From: Lingula anatina
Lineage: Eukaryota > Brachiopoda > Lingulata > Lingulida > Lingulidae
Assembly: GCF_001039355.2 (NCBI RefSeq)
Contig: NW_019775425.1
Coordinates: 582,542 to 646,541 of the forward strand
DNA length: 64,000 nt
Direction: 5' to 3'
Below the pieces are notes generated by a model. That model saw nothing but the letters and a program-made list of their open reading frames with translations, was not told the DNA's origin and did not search any database. This document shows, piece after piece, positions 62,101 through 64,000 of this stretch. The position numbers and the translations under genes are program-made. The stretch's first letter is position 1; the number at the start of each line of letters is the position of its first letter.

Positions 62101-62887
62101 CATCCGGGCCACCAGGGTCTGAAAATCTACTGGCCCTAACCAAACTTCACTGGTCAAAATCCAATTAAAAAAAAAAAAGAAAACTTCAATTACCAGGCTT
62201 CCTGTTACAAATAAGAACAAAAACATGGGATTTTCATAAGTTTATTTTGAAAAAGACTACAGCATTTAGCCTGAATGTTCAAAAAACAAATTGGAGTAGA
62301 TCTACATGTTACAGCCGAAAAAAAGCTTCTGTCGGTACTGGCCCAGTCAAGACGAAGTAACTGACCGTTTTTCTGAATTTCACGGGTCCGGTCCGATTTT
62401 TACTGGCACTGGCAGTCGGGTCAATGGTTAACGTCGCAGACTGGTGACATTTTACAACTGAATCGTCCTTGAATCGATTGACATTTTCTTAAAATTAAGG
62501 TGAAGTAAGACGGTGATAGAGAGAAAGACAACAGTGAAATCAGTGGATAAATCAAGAGTGAGCAAAGCTTGACCTATATACTTACTGACAATCATTCATT
62601 ATTTCTTCTTGGCTTCGAATCTGTACTGGGGCGAATTTTTCTACCTTCTCGTCATAATTTTTGAAACATTTGGTAATCTTTTCATCAAAAGAGTTCACCA
62701 GATCTTCTAAAGATCCTGATAAAGTTTCATTAAAATTGTCCACCGATTCTCGTTCTATCCGATTGTCCACACTTCCTGTTGTTTTATTTGAGTTTTCAAG
62801 ATCTGAAGCGGTTTGAAAGTCATTGAATTCATTCCACTCGTCGCTTTCGAACTTTGCGAGTGGAGCTTCAAACTGCAGCTCCGCCAT
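49599..62887 (-). CDS. FEZ: FEZ1/FEZ2/UNC-76 kinesin-1 adaptor
   Basis: FEZ proteins link kinesin-1 to cargo in axonal transport and to autophagy factors. Exons: 62887-62586, 60161-60053, 59601-59455, 55409-55289, optional 53868-53876, 52918-52877, 51821-51565, 50640-50565, 50079-50014, 49615-49599. Phases agree; the total is 378 aa (381 with the microexon; human FEZ1 392). Motifs in order: EDLVNSFDEKITKCFKNYDE in exon 1; GNFGNILPIDWSKTYTR; FTAAEVIKEIEDMM; the coiled coil LNELYEELECAVKTYSE...LALRDELEYEKELKNTFISL; YLTTIVPYH; and the invariant end LLTDYILKVLCPT, whose last six codons span the final junction. The donor at 52877 (GTGCAA) is weak. The 3' UTR probably runs to AATAAA on the minus strand at 48176-48171. 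Confidence 0.92.
50125..50382. mobile_element. 258-bp foldback MITE in a FEZ intron
   Basis: The ends GGCTTCGTTCACATGGAAAG and CTTTCCATCTGAACGAAGCC are inverted repeats, and complementarity continues nearly to the centre (50253) through TATCCCGCAGCGTAATTA-like sequence. It has no coding content. It sits between the exons at 50079 and 50565. Confidence 0.85.
53868..53876 (-). CDS. Candidate 9-nt FEZ microexon
   Basis: Minus-strand CTTTTTCTGCTGCAG | AGCATCCAG | GTAAATG gives a strong acceptor, nine bases and a usable donor. It is phase 1 in and out, between exons that are also phase 1, so inclusion adds three residues without a frame change. TGC motifs directly before the AG match the signal of SRRM3/4-dependent neural microexons. 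Confidence 0.5.
57477..58210. mobile_element. 734-bp TIR element in a FEZ intron
   Basis: The termini GGCCCCCGTTTCACAAAAAA and TTTTTTGTGAAATGGGGGCC are inverted. A second inner pair, CCCGTTTCACAAAGAATCTA and TAGATTCTTTGTGAAACACT, lies inside. The interior is GC-richer than the intron, with repeated AGTCGAC words, and has no open frame. No clear target duplication was found. Confidence 0.8.
59105..59146. repeat. (AAT)n microsatellite
   Basis: About 14 trinucleotide units in a FEZ intron. Confidence 0.95.
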
Positions 62888-62915
62888 GTTTCCAATCGTC
62901 AGCTCTTCCCAATGA
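62881..62915 (-). promoter_or_regulatory. FEZ promoter: YY1-like start-codon motif and CCAAT boxes
   Basis: The minus strand reads AAACATGGCGGAGC across the start codon (YY1-like). ATTGG/CCAAT words lie at about 62893 and 62910 with a TGAGGTCATC half-CRE beside them. This is a compact housekeeping-style promoter by consensus only. Confidence 0.4.
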
Positions 62916-63577
62916 GGTCATCGGAATCATAAAGAACAAAGAAGCGAATACATTTAGACGAACATAAGGGAAACGAATGCATTTTAGACACGATGCCAAT
63001 TTAACAATCCTGTCTTGAAATAGAATTCTATGACCAAGTTTTATGAATGCCACAAACACTTTTAAGAGCGTTGTTTCAACTGCTTGATTTGCATTGGTTT
63101 GTCAAGAAATGTTCACTTCATTTCGGTAGACTAAATTATTCATTTGATTTTCTAGTACGTACTTTCACTCACTTCCGGGAAAAACAAAGGGGCGCCTCCC
63201 ACATCTACTGTACTCCGTATGTTCACGGTATTGCTCACAATTTCTGCTCTTATCCCAAATGCAAGGGTTATATAGTTACTTGTTTTAGTTTTTTTTTACT
63301 TTGACTTGTTCCTTAAAATATCTAATACAAAATTGGGCACTATTATTTGGCAGCAGGTAATTCATTTATCCGATGCCCAGAATTTTAAGCTTAATTTCCT
63401 GTTAGTTTATTAAAAAATAAAGGCTAAATGAATTCATTGGCATGGGATTTGGTCCATTCTTTTGGCTGTAATTTGTCACATTCAGGAACATTTTGAGAGA
63501 ACAGTTTCATTAGCTCTGTATGTATCAATTCAAATTATTGTTTTTCTTTTTATCAAGAGCTTGTAAAATATGTGGGT

Positions 63578-63628
63578 ATTACCTCCAATATTTCTGTGAC
63601 TGTCAGTCACCATCATCAGGGAGTTAAT
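63578..63628 (-). ncRNA. Hammerhead-ribozyme-like core with strong stem I
   Basis: On the minus strand: CUGAUGA (63619-63613), stem II GUGAC/GUCAC, GAAA (63594-63591), a loopless stem III (GAAAUAUU) and cleavage after UU. Stem I pairs AUUAACUCC (63628-63620) with GGAGGUAAU (63586-63578), eight of nine positions matching. All core bases fit the consensus. It is antisense to the adjacent endonuclease frame. Confidence 0.6.
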
Positions 63629-63669
63629 GACTATGGTCATTTCACCTGGCAATGTGAGAGCAATGTGGG

Positions 63670-64000
63670 GTGACATATTCAGTCAAATGTGGAACCTGTC
63701 AAGGAGAATACATTGGCGAGACAGGAAGACCATTAGCCACAAGAATGAAAGAACACAAAGACTCAGTGGCCAAAAACAACTGGAAATCAGCCCTTGGAGA
63801 ACATACCTGCAAACATCCAGGTCACCACATTGATTTTGACAGCCTGAAAGTGATAGACAGGGAAAACTGGACATTCCAAAGAAAAATAACAGAAGCTGTA
63901 CACATGAGGACCAAACAACCAGACCCGAACAGATATGGGGGGGGTTTGATCTACCAGCTATCTACCTCACGGTGCTCCAGAGGGATGCAGAGGAGCCCCG
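63670..64000 (+). CDS. Penelope-like element GIY-YIG endonuclease fragment
   Basis: An open frame to the window edge encodes KCGTCQGEYIGETGRPLATR followed by MKEHK, GEHTCKHPGHHIDFDSLKV and RKITEAVHMRT. This is the GIY-YIG nuclease layout of Penelope-like retroelements: YIGET-R-L--R--EH, a H-x-IDF strand and an EA--I block with N-R--GG after it. The 5' part (reverse transcriptase) is absent, so the copy is truncated. A start codon is not defined, and the frame may continue past the window. Confidence 0.8.
   Translation, partial: MTYSVKCGTCQGEYIGETGRPLATRMKEHKDSVAKNNWKSALGEHTCKHPGHHIDFDSLKVIDRENWTFQRKITEAVHMRTKQPDPNRYGGGLIYQLSTSRCSRGMQRSP

Noticed and set aside
1-64000. CRISPR array, prokaryotic operon or phage
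   Set aside because: No regularly spaced repeats of that kind, and all genes are intron-bearing or animal-type; the window is eukaryotic.

Overview
The window looks like the nuclear genome of a marine invertebrate. It is AT-rich, with spliceosomal introns of about 100 to 4,000 bp, animal-type genes and decayed transposons (Tc1-like, LINE, Penelope-like, foldback MITEs). Frequent TAGGCCTA-type words and the gene set fit an invertebrate deuterostome (echinoderm or hemichordate), but I cannot exclude another bilaterian. No database search was possible. Exons were built by hand from splice sites, reading phase and remembered family motifs.

Layout. 1-1299: a second copy of the 3' block of TANGO1, ending at an assembly gap. 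1301-4671 (-): the first six exons of an ATG2 autophagy lipid-transfer gene, cut by that gap. 4.7-7.3 kb: CRE/YY1-like promoter elements and a dispersed repeat. 7336-25032 (-): a complete TANGO1/MIA3-type gene of about 31 exons (about 2,040 aa) with an MIA-type SH3 domain, a Gln-rich exon, a long acidic disordered exon, a membrane pair, coiled coils and a proline-rich tail. 25.1-36.5 kb: a repeat-dense island with a 0.95-kb near-identical tandem duplication, two opposed Tc1 remnants, a LINE remnant, foldbacks and two hammerhead-ribozyme-like cores. 36583-38988 (+): an intact single-exon 801-aa rhodopsin-like GPCR with a third cytoplasmic loop of about 518 residues. 40631-45721 (-): an SRSF4/5/6-type splicing factor with two candidate mutually exclusive exons and two intronic C/D-box snoRNA paralogues. 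47.3-48.0 kb: a LINE 3' end. 49599-62887 (-): a complete FEZ1/FEZ2/UNC-76 gene with a candidate 9-nt microexon. 63.5-64.0 kb: a Penelope-like GIY-YIG endonuclease fragment next to an antisense hammerhead-like core.

The genes are not an operon. ATG2 and TANGO1 are head-to-tail neighbours on the minus strand, and SRSF and FEZ likewise; the GPCR stands alone on the plus strand. The strongest unusual signals are the hammerhead-like cores (one at the tip of a 60-bp inverted repeat), the snoRNA pair with a compensatory change in the terminal stem, the duplicated SRSF exons and the odd GPCR. Three of the four single-N gaps (1300, 25325, 27342) are flanked by duplicated sequence, so local order there, and the loss of most of ATG2, probably reflects haplotype mis-assembly.
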